Shown in pieces: positions 22,207-32,960 of a stretch of 64,000 nucleotides of DNA. The notes below the pieces were generated by a model. It did no database searches and was not told the DNA's origin. It saw only the letters and a program-made list of their open reading frames with translations. The DNA is from Teratosphaeria epicoccoides (lineage: Eukaryota; Ascomycota; Dothideomycetes; Mycosphaerellales; Teratosphaeriaceae). The stretch lies in assembly GCA_021401465.1 (NCBI GenBank), contig JADDMT010000016.1, positions 1 to 64,000 of the forward strand, written 5' to 3'. A program made the position numbers and the translations under genes. Each line of letters opens with the position of its first letter. The first letter of the stretch is position 1.

Positions 22207-25200
22207 ATGGAGCACAACTTCGGCTATAACCAGTACTTCAAGCCACCGCGAAGTCCACGGCGCAGATTCCGCTCGCCGACACCGCCGCGCGCATTCATTG
22301 AACCTCTCACCCCACCGCGGCCTGCGCCTGTCGAGCCCGTGTTCAACTACCCAGCGCTACCGCGGGTTGATGCTACGCCCAAGCCGAGCGCTGCGAGCCT
22401 GAATAATAGGAGCGGACACAGAAGGACGCCATCGTCTATTGATGCGCTTGCTGAGGCTGCGCTGGCGGGCACATTTGGGTACCAAACACACACGACTAGG
22501 CAGAACAACGGCTACCACGGACAGCATGGACAAGCTCACGTCGCCTATGGCGCCAGTGAGCCTCCTCACAAACGCTCACGATCGGAACTGTTTCCGCCGC
22601 CCCAGTTAGGCGCGGGCGCATACGTCTCGAGACCAAACACGAGCTCTGGGTTCGCACATCCTTGGCCAGCGCATCATGGCTACTCCCAGCCAGCGCACAC
22701 CTACGAGAGGCGTGTGGAGGACGCTGCACTGCTCTTGAATTTCAAGACTGGCAATGGCATGTCGCCACCACAAGGGCCTCCTCCACAACCATACCGACCA
22801 CACGCCAACAGCTTCCCACAGGATGCACACCACCAACGTCCTGCTGATATCTCTTTGCGCGCGAACCTACTGCCTCCCTTCCGTATGCAAGAGATCCAAC
22901 ACCATGTCGTCACGATTCCTTCCCCACAGCACACCATTAAGTCAGATTCAAGCCCGACCCTCCCAGTCAATGGTCCTGCAGACGACGTTGATATGGCTGA
23001 TGCACGTCCTTTTTGCGAGAACACCCTTGGCAGCAAGGCACACCAGCAGACTCGCACACCTGCAGATGAAGCTTCCGCTCGAGCTCAAAGCGCCGACGCA
23101 GCGCCGAATGAGGGCTCTGACACCTCGAAGAGCCGATCAGGCAGATCTGGAGGCAAGCCTAGAGGCGCCGTTCCTCGGAAATTGATGGCAGAGAAGGCAG
23201 CATCCAAGCGCTCATCAAATCGAAAACGGACTCACGGTACGAGCAAAACCAACGGATTAAAAGGCGTGCCGCCGCATTTGATAGAGAGGCGACGGAACAG
23301 CTTCGGCGGGTTTGCTGAGCAAGAGTCCCGTGAATCAGATGTTCGTTGCCGTACAGTCCCCCCGGAAGTGCTGATGACGACTCGCGTTGCGCTACGGAAT
23401 CGACCAAAGATAGAGATGTCATCCGAGACGGTCTGCGCGGGATGCTCGACCGTCCGCGAGACCACGGTAGCCAGTAGCGAAATGGATGAATGGATTTCAT
23501 GCAATGGCTGCAAGAAATGGTTTCACATCGATTGCGCAGGCTTCAAGAAGGCGCATGAGATCCGCGATGTGGACAAGTTCTTCTGCATAGTATGTGAGCC
23601 AATGCATGGTAAGACGACCTACGTGCGGAAGAGCTCGAGAGCGCACGCCCAGGTCGATTATGCGGAGCTGCAAAAGGGTGTCTTGAAGACGAGCGAGGAG
23701 AGCATGGAGCATCATTACATCAATGGTATCAAAGACGGAACGCTGTTTCCATTCGATCAGGAACAGTTCCCACGCATGCGGCCTGAAATGGTTACCCGCG
23801 ATTTCTTGGAACGCAGTGGACTCTTTGTCGGGCCCATATGCATTCCTGCCGCATGGAATCCAAGGCCATGGCTCGATCAGACAAGTGGCAAGTCATTGAA
23901 CTCTGCGACCATGGAATACGCAGAGGTGAATGTGGACCTGGACGAACTTGGCGCAGAGGACTTCGAGCATGACGCCGTGCGTGACGATGGTCAAGACAAG
24001 CTGGACATGGTGATGCCAGAAGACTTAACTGTCCGCCAAGTCTGCAATCTCGTCGGTCCGGAAATGCCACTGGATGTCATTGATGTCAAAACACAGAATT
24101 CCGGGGCTAAGTGGAATTTGGGCAGATGGGCGGACTACTACGAGGAACAGAGCGATGACAAGCCGATTCGGAACGTGATAAGCCTCGAGGTTTCTCAGAC
24201 TAAGCTTGGCCGCATCCTTCGCCGCCCAAAAGTTGTCCGCGACATCGACCTCCAAGATGCTGTCTGGCCTCAGGAAGAGATTGACAAAGGCAAATGGCCC
24301 AAGGTGCAATACTACTGTCTAATGTCCATCGCCGATAGCTACACTGATTTCCACATCGACTTTGGTGGGAGCAGCGTCTACTACCACATCTTGAAGGGCA
24401 AGAAGACATTCTTCTTCATTCCGCCGAAGCAGAAGCATCTCAAGGCGTACGAGGAATGGAACGAATCGCCTCAGCAGAACTATACCTTCCTGCCAAATGT
24501 GACCAAGGAGTGCTACCGTGTGGATCTCAGCGAGGGTGACACGATGCTCATTCCGTCTGGCTGGATACACGCCGTGTGGACACCAGAGACAAGTCTGGTG
24601 ATCGGTGGCAACTTCCTCACCAGAATGAGTTTCAAGAATCAGTTCAAGGTTGTGGAGATCGAGAAAGCGAATCATACACCGATGAAGTTCCGCTACCCCT
24701 TCTTCCAGAGAATCATGTGGTACACCACGCTCCAGTATTTGAAGGAGGATCCACTGCCGCCAGGGATCAGCCAGCGATTTTACGAGGGTGGCACTTATCC
24801 GCGAGCGCGCCCGATTTGGGAAGACTTTGACGGCGACTTGGCAACTGCGGACAGCAGACCAGACGCATCTAACTCGCGCTACTACTCGCAGCAGGAATTG
24901 GAAGGTCTGCCAGATCTTGTGAACTACATCTTCTGGACGGTGGTGGCCGTTAAAGGGTTGGCCGAAGGGGTCACGGCTGATCAGCAGAAACGCATGAATG
25001 CGAGCATACCGAAAGGTCATGGTGAGCCTCTTGAGATCGCGAAGACATTTGCTCAATGGGTTGCGTGGAAGAGAGGAAATGAGGAAATACCCGCGTGGGC
25101 TCATCCTGATGGTACGTCTCCGATTCGCTCGCTTAAACTTTGCGCTAAGCGAACACTGATACTTACACCTCGTTAGCTCTCCTTACAAACATCAAAGACG

Positions 25201-26850
25201 AAAAAGAGGGGACGAAAAAGCTATCGGCGCGCGCGCTGCGTGATCTGGAACGGAAAGAAGCCATCGCTGCATGGAAGGTCGCGCCTGACCGGCAAAGCGA
25301 GCGACAGCTAGCCAAGAACGCCGCGGCAGCGGCCTCAACCAGCGTCGCGCCACTTGCGCCAAGCAAAGACCAAATGGCAGCTGCAACATCATCACAGCAT
25401 GCAATCCATCAGGAACCGCCAGCCAGTCATCGGCATGCGTCTCCTTCCGTATCTCCAATGGCATTTATGATGGAGAACGTACCTGGGCAGCATATTTCGA
25501 CACCCAAAACGAGCGTTCTTGGCCCAAAGCGCGTGGCTTGCGATGTATGCCGGAGACGGCGCATACGGTGCAAGCACAAGGACCAAGTCGTACAGGCAGA
25601 GCCTTCGCCAGAGCTCAAATACGCGAACGGACTGTCATTCTTCCAGTCAAAGTTGGCACCGGAATTTCATGATACCATTGCTGTCACCCCGAAACCCAAC
25701 GGCACCTCGCCGAACGGACATGGCCCTTTGCCTGGAACGAATGCATACGTCAGCGCTCACATCCCGATGACGATGAACGGTGTTCCTATATTTGGCGAAA
25801 TGCCAAAGCGCGGGCGCAGCAAGGCATGTTTTGAGTGTCGAAAATCAAAGGTATGTGATTCAAGACGACCTCCAAATCTAACGCTGACACTACACGCAGC
25901 GAAGATGCGTTCATGATGAGACGGGCAATGTGGATCCGCTCAAAGCCCAGGAGAGCCCAATACCCAGGGGTGTCGCTGCGAAGAAGCGAGCTTCTGAGGA
26001 CAGCGCAAATGGCGAAGGCCATCTTATGGTTATTAAGAAGCAAAAGCCAAACAATACTGGTCTTCCGCCTCCGAATCATGCCGGAGGGCAAGCTGGCGTG
26101 CTCATACCACCCGGCTCTCCTAGATCGTCGCGACAAGCCCAGCGATCGCAGAGCATACCAACACCTGTAATTAAGGAGCCATCACCAGAGCAGACACCGC
26201 AACAGCCGGAAATCGATCCGAAACTATTCACATACCCGGAGCCTGAACAACAGACCCAATACAGCAACCATACGTACCCGTGTCCGTCAGATCAGGCACA
26301 GCAACCAAATCCGTACGGCGAGTTCCCTTCATTAGAACAAATTGCAAATGAGGTCCTTGACATGAATGGTAGAGGTCATGAAGACTATATCGATGCGCAG
26401 CTGAACGCGCCGCTGCCACAACATAGTCAACATCCCCACCACCATACGCACGTCCGTCCCCCGCAAGAGACTGCACACTCACGGGCAGATGCGGTGAAGC
26501 CGGATGGCAGCGTGGACAGTGCCGTGTCCTTACCCCACGGCGACTCCTCCGAATCGTCTGTCGATGATCGTCTGCGGGATGCGTTGGCTGCTGATAATTT
26601 CAACTTGCCAAATGGCGTTTCGCACAAGCAGCCAAAAGACCGCGGGCAAGCTTTCAAGATCGCTAAAGTCGAGGCAACCGCGAATAGTAAAGCAGACGAC
26701 TTACCGCTGTACAAGCCGCCGCCGCGGCCATCCCAATCGCCAGAGATGACGAAGCGTCAGCCTGCACCGCATGTCAACAGGACGGAATGGATGCCGGATG
26801 CAAGCACAGTGAAAGCCGATGGCAAGCAGGTACAAGCAGCAAGCACTTGA
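22207..26850 (+). CDS. jhd1: PHD and JmjC domain histone lysine demethylase, JHD1 type (3 exons)
   Basis: Exons 22207-25111, 25177-25850 and 25900-26850 encode 1509 aa; introns have GTACGT/TTAG and GTATGT/GCAG ends. A disordered Pro/Ser-rich N-terminus (1-400) precedes a PHD finger (about 410-465, CAGC ... CNGCKKWFHIDC ... FFCIVC). The JmjC domain (about 690-860) has Fe(II) ligands His716 and Asp718 (FHIDFGG) and His788 (GWIHAVW), with the 2-oxoglutarate-binding Lys in YYHILKGKK. All metal ligands are present, so an active demethylase is expected; JHD1 proteins typically act on H3K36me1/2. The long C-terminal region carries two Cys/His clusters, ACDVCRRRRIRCKHK (from 1090) and ACFECRKSKRRCVHDE (from 1186, created by splicing exon 2 to 3), then a Pro/Gln/His-rich tail. 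Confidence 0.92.
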
Positions 26851-27211
26851 TGCATAGCACAGGCCTGATTGCTTGCTCGCTAGACCATTGCAAGCGACAG
26901 AGACAGCCTTACGAAAACCCGCCAGTTCGTGTTGGTATGCCGATATGTTATGTGCAGCACAGTGTTGCGAGCTTTGCCTTTGGCATCCGGCAGCTCGAGA
27001 CTCCGCTCCGTATTTATGCTGTATAGATATTTGTATGGTAAATATGCATTGCGTGCATCCATCTGTCTGCTGCATTGGTCGCGAACATCTTGGTGGAGAC
27101 GTGCTGGACCTCGGCACGTCCTGCGAACCTTCATGTCGACTTCTACAACTGCTCAGTCTGCCACGCAGTACATTCAACGCTAACGCGCTCGGCGCAGTCA
27201 GTCTAGAAGAC
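26851..27211. other. spacer between JHD1 and the carboxyltransferase
   Basis: 361 bp. The downstream gene frame is open through most of it, so an earlier start is possible, but no conserved sequence is seen. An ATG at 27132 in another frame heads a short ORF (MSTSTTAQ). Confidence 0.45.
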
Positions 27212-29035
27212 ATGGGTTCAGACAATGATGATTCTTTGACCGAGACTCAGGATCAAAAAGCAAAAGCTGCATCACGAGCAGGGCAAATCGCCGGTCATCT
27301 TCCTGCAAACTCTGGACGACGGCGACGAAAGAACAAGCAAGATGAATTACCGGCCGACTACAGCGATGTTTTGGGCCAACTCAACACGCTCCGCCGAATC
27401 GCTGCGACTCCCAACCCCAATCGATCTGGCTACGGTCGCCAAAAGGAAGCCGGCAAGCTTTGGGTCCGCGAGAGGGTTGAACAACTCCTTGATCCAGGCT
27501 CACTACAGGAAATCGGCAGCGTTACTGGTACCGTGAGATGGAAGCAAACTGCTCCGTTGGGAGAGGAAATCGAGTCGTTCGTCCCGAGCAACAACGTCCA
27601 GGGCTTCGGGAAGCTGAAGGGAAGGAAAGTGTTGTTCACGGCTGATGACTTCAGCTTGAGAGCGGGTCATGCGGACGGTGCGTTGTGGGCGAAGAGTTTG
27701 TACATTGAGAAACTCGCCCTGCAGCTGAAAGTACCCATCATCAAATTGGTTGATGGTTCTTCAGGCGGCGGGAGCGTGACGAGTATCGCTAGGGATGGCT
27801 ATAGTTACGTCCCGCCGCTCAACGGCGCGCATGAAGTTGTGAAGCAGGTGAATGCGGGTATTCCGAACTTGGGCGCGGCGGTGGGCGCGGCGATTGGGTT
27901 GGGAGCGGCGAGGTTGGTGGTTTGTCATTTTAGTGTTATGGCGGGAGATATTGGGAGTTTGTTTAATGCTGGGCCGAAGGTTGTGGCGGGGGCGACGTTT
28001 GAGGAGGGGTTGACGTTTGGTGAGTTGGGGGGGCCAGGGGTGCATTGTACGAACGGGACGATTGATAATTTGGCGCCGGATGAGGCGGGATGTTTTGCGC
28101 AGCTGAGGACGGTGCTGGGCTATCTCCCGGATTGTGGGACGAGGATGCCGCCGGTCGTTCAGTCAGAGGACCCGGTCGATCGAGTCTCACCAGAACTGCG
28201 GTCTTTGATTCCGAGGAAGCGAGAGCGAGGCTACGACCCCAGGAGACTTATAAGCACCGTCGTCGATGCTGGCTCTTGGTTCGAGATCGGAGCGCTTTGG
28301 GGTCGGGCAGCTATCGTTGGTCTTGCGAGACTTGGTGGGAGGCCCGTGGGTATCATCAGCAACAACTGTGAAGTGGGCTCAGGTGCGCTTGATGCTGCAG
28401 GATCACAGAAGTAAGCGCCCTTCGACAGAAGTCCCTTCTCACCGAGCCATGTCGACTGACGCATCAAACCCTCTCGCCCCAGAATCACCCGCCACCTCAA
28501 ATTCTGCGACGTGTTCAACCTCCCCATCCTCCAGTTCGTCGACGTCCCCGGCTACGCCATCGGCACCCTCGCCGAGCGAACCGCCACAATGCGCTGGGGC
28601 GTCGAGCTCTGGAAAACTTACTACACAACCACGACCTCCCTCTTCTCCGTCATCGTGCGTAAAGTCTACGGCGTCGCCGGCGGCGTCATGGTTGAATGCC
28701 GGCAACCCCATACCCGCGTCGCCTGGCCCAGCGGCGAGTGGGGCTCCTTGCCACTCGACGGCGGGATTGAGGTCGGGCATATTGGGGAGTTGAGGAGGAT
28801 TGAAGAGGAGAAGGGATTGGAGGCCAGGAGGGAGAGGTACAGGCAGTTGGAGACTATGTATAAGCGGTTGATGAATCCGGTTAGGAGCGCGAATGCGTTT
28901 AGTATTGAGGAGATTGTTGATCCGGCGCGGACGAGGGCGTTGGTGGCGGAGTGGTGTAGGGGCGTTTATGAGAGGGATTTACCGGAGCGGGTGGTGAAGA
29001 GGATGACGGGGCAGTTGCAACCACGGTTTGCGTAG
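27212..29035 (+). CDS. acyl-CoA carboxyltransferase (carboxylase beta subunit-like; 2 exons)
   Basis: Exons 27212-28410 and 28483-29035 encode 583 aa; the intron has GTAAGC and CAG ends and rejoins DAAGSQK to ITRHLKFCDVFN. The crotonase-like carboxyltransferase fold is clear in both halves. The N-terminal half has WVRERVEQLLDPGS, ADDFSLRAGHAD, LVDGSSGGGS and GGPGVHCTNGTIDN. The C-terminal half has LPILQFVDVPGY. This is the family of methylcrotonyl-, propionyl- and geranyl-CoA carboxylase beta subunits, which accept CO2 from biotin and pass it to an acyl-CoA. No biotin carboxylase gene is in the window and I cannot tell the acyl substrate. No obvious mitochondrial presequence with this start; earlier in-frame ATGs exist. 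Confidence 0.85.
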
Positions 29036-29275
29036 GGGGAGTAAATTATGTATGTATGCCATTTGGGGATATGTACACGTCGTGGGCTTCCAATCGTGTC
29101 TTGTTTGTCTTCCAGCAAACTGCAAGCCTTGTGCAGGTCAAACTTTCCTGATCGCTGTGCATGAGCAACACGCTGTGACCCATCACTTCCGTCATCAAGC
29201 ACGCAATGAACTCCACCAACACCTCGCTGCTACTCAATCATCAACATCATAGGACCGTCTTATGTGCGACAGTGT
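29036..29275. other. convergent spacer
   Basis: Between the carboxyltransferase (+) and the CCCH protein (-). Nothing seen. Confidence 0.5.
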
Positions 29276-31033
29276 CTACTTGGAGACGCGGTGACCACCA
29301 ATTGCGCCGAAGCCGTCCCCGCTGGCTCTCGATGAGCTGCTGCCATCAACGCCGTCCATATCGAAGAGCTCCTCCTCCTCGTCGATCTTGGTCACGCTTG
29401 AATTGCTCACGCCGCGATCCAAGCTGGTGCGCTCAGTCGAACCATTCGATAGCGTGCGTACGGGCGCAGCAGGATGCGACGCCGCGCTAGCCGATGCTTG
29501 AGGACGCGCAGACACTCCCAGCTTAGTCCGCTGGAGCTCTTGCGAGAGCGCGCTCATAGTACTCTGCCGTGTCGGAGAGCTGACGCTGGGTGAGGGTTCG
29601 CCATTCGACCGCGGCATAGGGGTGAGCGCAAAGCCAGAGTTTCTGAGGGGCGATCCAACGTGGCCGAAACCGTCGCCTTCGGTCTTGCTGCCACTCTGTT
29701 GCCGTTGTTGCTGTTGCTGGAAGACACTGCTATACCTCGAAGGACTAGTGCCGAGACTGGCCAGCTTGCTATCTTGTGGCGTGGCATGGCCAGATAACGT
29801 CCTCCGTGCAGCTGACAGAAAGCCGGCCGGGGTGTCCTCTTCGCCGCGGCTCCTTGAGTCGCGCCTGCTGCTGCCGCCTTCTGATATCAAATCTCGGATG
29901 CTGGCAGGGAGGAGATCCTCGCCGCCATCGGCATCATCGTCGTCAGAGTATTCGAACGAGGTTGTCGGAAGCCTCGTGCCAACACTAGCAGAGAGCATTG
30001 GTTTGGAGGCGCGTAATCTGTCTGAATGGAGCGGTCGCTTGGCAAAGGTAAGTGGCTCGTCCGGCCCACTAGGCGGTGAAGATCCCATTGCCAGGACGCC
30101 ATCCATGCCTCTGTCACCGAAGGCAGAGCTGTAAAGGTCCCGCAATGCTGTGTTGCCGAGCTGTGACTTGCGCGGCAGTGACGAGGGCGGTGACTCAATG
30201 CCAAATCGCGAGGGCACAGAAGCAGCAAATGGGCCGTTGCGCGCTGCCATGGAAATGCCGTTGCTGTCGAAGGAGTTTGGCAATGGCGCATCGAGGACAG
30301 AGAGGCCTTTTTGCGGCGGTGAGCCTCCAAATCTCGGGTCTGGTGGTGAGCCGTATCTGGGTGACGCGGACGTGAAGGTCATGTCAATCTGCTGCTGCTC
30401 GTAGCCGTTGCGTGGGCCATACTGGTAGTGCTCGTAGTCAGGCATGCCCTCTCCATTCGGTCTTTGCTCTAGACCATGTGCCTGCATGCTGATAAGGCCT
30501 GGAGGCGGCGGCGCGTACCCTCCTGGTGGCATTTGTGGTGGGAACTGTGGACCAGCCTGGAAGTTTTGCGGTACTGGTCGGTTCACCACTGTTCCATCGG
30601 GCGTTATATGCAGCAGAGCGCATTTCCGCCCAAACTTGCAACCGCCTTTTGCGAAGTACTTGCAGGGTGCCGGTCTCGTCGACGATTCTATGTCGTGTGA
30701 GAAGGGACACATGCGACCCGCCTGGCACTGGCCGTGCAAGAAGAATTTGCAGGGCACGTGGGCTGTGTCCGCGCGCTTCCGCATATCCCTCTTCTCTGCC
30801 TGAGCACTGCTGTATCCAAACTCGCTCTTGTTCTTCGGAGGACTTCTTGGCATGCCCATCGGTCCCAAGCCCATCACGTCGCCACGTATCGAGTACCTCT
30901 GCGGTGTGCCGGGGACGGGAATTGATTGATGATTTACGCCGATCAAATTGTCGTTGCTGAAGTCGAGAGAGTGAGGACGCTGTTGTCGTGAAGCGGGAGT
31001 GTTCGCGCCGCCGTCCGCGCTGAGGGGATTCAT
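29276..31033 (-). CDS. CCCH zinc-finger protein with two fingers
   Basis: 585 aa, single exon, ATG 31033. Two adjacent CCCH fingers lie at about residues 94-145: CKFFLHGQCQAGRMCPFSH and CKYFAKGGCKFGRKCALLH, both C-x7-C-x5-C-x3-H. The rest is Pro/Ser/Gln-rich and probably disordered, with phosphorylation-prone SP and SPR motifs. This arrangement matches fungal proteins related to yeast LEE1 and S. pombe Cps3, whose roles are not well defined; binding to RNA is expected from the finger type. It converges with the carboxyltransferase. Confidence 0.88.
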   Translation of the reverse strand: MNPLSADGGANTPASRQQRPHSLDFSNDNLIGVNHQSIPVPGTPQRYSIRGDVMGLGPMGMPRSPPKNKSEFGYSSAQAEKRDMRKRADTAHVPCKFFLHGQCQAGRMCPFSHDIESSTRPAPCKYFAKGGCKFGRKCALLHITPDGTVVNRPVPQNFQAGPQFPPQMPPGGYAPPPPGLISMQAHGLEQRPNGEGMPDYEHYQYGPRNGYEQQQIDMTFTSASPRYGSPPDPRFGGSPPQKGLSVLDAPLPNSFDSNGISMAARNGPFAASVPSRFGIESPPSSLPRKSQLGNTALRDLYSSAFGDRGMDGVLAMGSSPPSGPDEPLTFAKRPLHSDRLRASKPMLSASVGTRLPTTSFEYSDDDDADGGEDLLPASIRDLISEGGSSRRDSRSRGEEDTPAGFLSAARRTLSGHATPQDSKLASLGTSPSRYSSVFQQQQQRQQSGSKTEGDGFGHVGSPLRNSGFALTPMPRSNGEPSPSVSSPTRQSTMSALSQELQRTKLGVSARPQASASAASHPAAPVRTLSNGSTERTSLDRGVSNSSVTKIDEEEELFDMDGVDGSSSSRASGDGFGAIGGHRVSK

Positions 31034-32745
31034 GCTGGTGGTTTTATCTCAATCGTGGGGCTCTCGTGCGCATATCGAGGCGGGGCAATTCGAGCGCGCA
31101 TGCAAAATGCCGTCGTACGATGCGCTGGCGTCCAGATTTTGGAGACGGCGCTGCAGATAGGCGAATTCCAGAGATGCGTCTTGCGCTGCACTACGCGACG
31201 GTCCTCCGATGAGCCGATATCGTTGTTGGGTCGAAGTGGGATTGAGCTGGAATCCGAGAACCTTAGACCTAGACCCAAAGCCGTGCCGAGCCCGTTCCTA
31301 GCCGACCAGATCAAGGGCTCCTTTCGCGACTCTCCATTCCGAGTGGCACGAGGCCCCGAGACAATAGATGCAGCAACATCGAGCTGTGGCCGTCAAGAGT
31401 ACAGATTGGAAGAGACGGCGAAAGATCTTGTTGTGGCGAGGCAGAGTTGCTTACGGAACATGTGAAGCGCGTCGTCATGCGCGCAATGTCTGAGAAAAAG
31501 CGCATGTGATAAGACACGACAACGCGGCCAGAGGCCCTTTGGCGGTGGCGGACCAGCATCGAGAAGGCATCTGCTCCCCCAAGGCACACATCATTTTCGA
31601 TCAATGCGGTGCCTGGGACGAGGGTTGCGTCATCAATATCGAGGCAACGTAGAGTGGGCGTGCAGCAGGCTGGGTGAGGGCCGGCATGAGATATGGACGC
31701 TGAGGCAATGACTGGTCGAGTGCTATGACACGCTGATATTGCACGTGTAAGTGCAAAGCTGTTCTCAATCACAGGGTCCCTTTGCCTGCACGACTTGGTC
31801 CCTGGAGGCGCCACCGTGTCACCCGCACGGGTGCTACGATGGCTCGCGACACCCGTCACGGTCGTAGTCCGCGGCACTTACGATCAGACGTGGCCTCGAG
31901 ATGGAGGTCATTATGGTCCACCATCGGAGGCAGCGAGCCGACAGCTATTGATCACGTCAGGCCTCATTTGTTGATTGTTTTTTTTGATTTGCGCTGCTGG
32001 CCGATGGATAGCTGACGGACCACAGTGGTACCGACCAGCTCCGCTAGCTGCTTCGATACATATAGTGTCTGGCGATATGATTCAGGCGCCCGATGTCCCG
32101 GAAACGCTGTCGATCTGGTATTCCGTCTATACGACCGGTAAACCCACGTCTGACAGACAGGGTGTGTCATCTTGCCACATTTTGTGAAAACGCGGGCTCG
32201 CGGGACAGTGCAGGTACAGAGGCCTAGATGGCGCGCTTGTGCTCGAATCAACTGGTCAGCGCCGAGAGAATTTGTTTGTGCGCTCGGTTGTCAATGGTAT
32301 CTTGTGCGAGCATATGCTTGATCTGATCAGATCGAGCATGAAGCATATGCATTTCGCCTGCATCTTCGCGATGGACAGAATGAGGCTTGGGTAGCTGATG
32401 ACCACATGTACAACGGGAAACATAAGACGAACGAATTGCGCTTGCGATCACGAAGCATCTCATTCAGGCAATCGCTCCTTCCTTCTACGATGAAAGTGCA
32501 GCCACGCTAATGGGACGATCCGTCCGGCTTCATTTCCGCTGATCCAGCATACGGCAAGCGTCACGCAAACGCCCCTTCTCTTGAACGACTTGGACGCGAC
32601 AACAACCTCGACTGCGCGTTTTCCGCCCGCTCGTCGTTCGTTGATCACTTGCAACCCACCTCAGTCATTCCTTACAACCCCACTCGCAGCTAACTTCCAG
32701 TCCTTCGCTCGATCCTTCACCAGCACGCGCGTGGCAATCAATACT
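31034..32745. other. 1.7-kb divergent intergenic region
   Basis: Between the CCCH gene (-) and the surface-protein gene (+). A 188-codon minus ORF at 31311-31877 has no family resemblance and no sensible composition. No gene supported. Confidence 0.45.
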
Positions 32746-32804
32746 ATGAAGCTGACGACCACCGCCCTTGCCCTCGCGGCCATCGCGGGTGCAGCTTCAC
32801 AAGG
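32746..32804 (+). CDS. alternative first exon encoding a signal peptide
   Basis: ATG 32746 begins MKLTTTALALAAIAGAASQ, a textbook signal peptide, then meets a strong donor (GGGTAAGTG, intron from 32805). Splicing to the TTCCAG acceptor ending at 33352 joins it in phase (GG|G) to GASAQCTPETMYVP of the large downstream ORF. This exon would give a fully secreted isoform of the Ser/Thr-rich protein lacking its transmembrane segment. It may instead be the only real start. Confidence 0.55.
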
Positions 32805-32960
32805 GTAAGTGCTCCAGCTCCTCTCTCGCTCACTCAGCTCTGGATCTTGGATCAACGACACACTCGCCAGCATCGACACGGATAGCAAGATCATCATACA
32901 GACTTTTGAAGCCTCAACCATCGTACGCCGCTACACAAGCAAAACCACACAACATCAGCC

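Noticed and set aside
24319..25104. 261-codon minus-strand ORF
   Set aside because: Antisense shadow of the JmjC region of JHD1.
31311..31877. 188-codon minus-strand ORF in the CCCH / surface-protein spacer
   Set aside because: Composition and lack of any motif suggest chance; no start context or splice signals.
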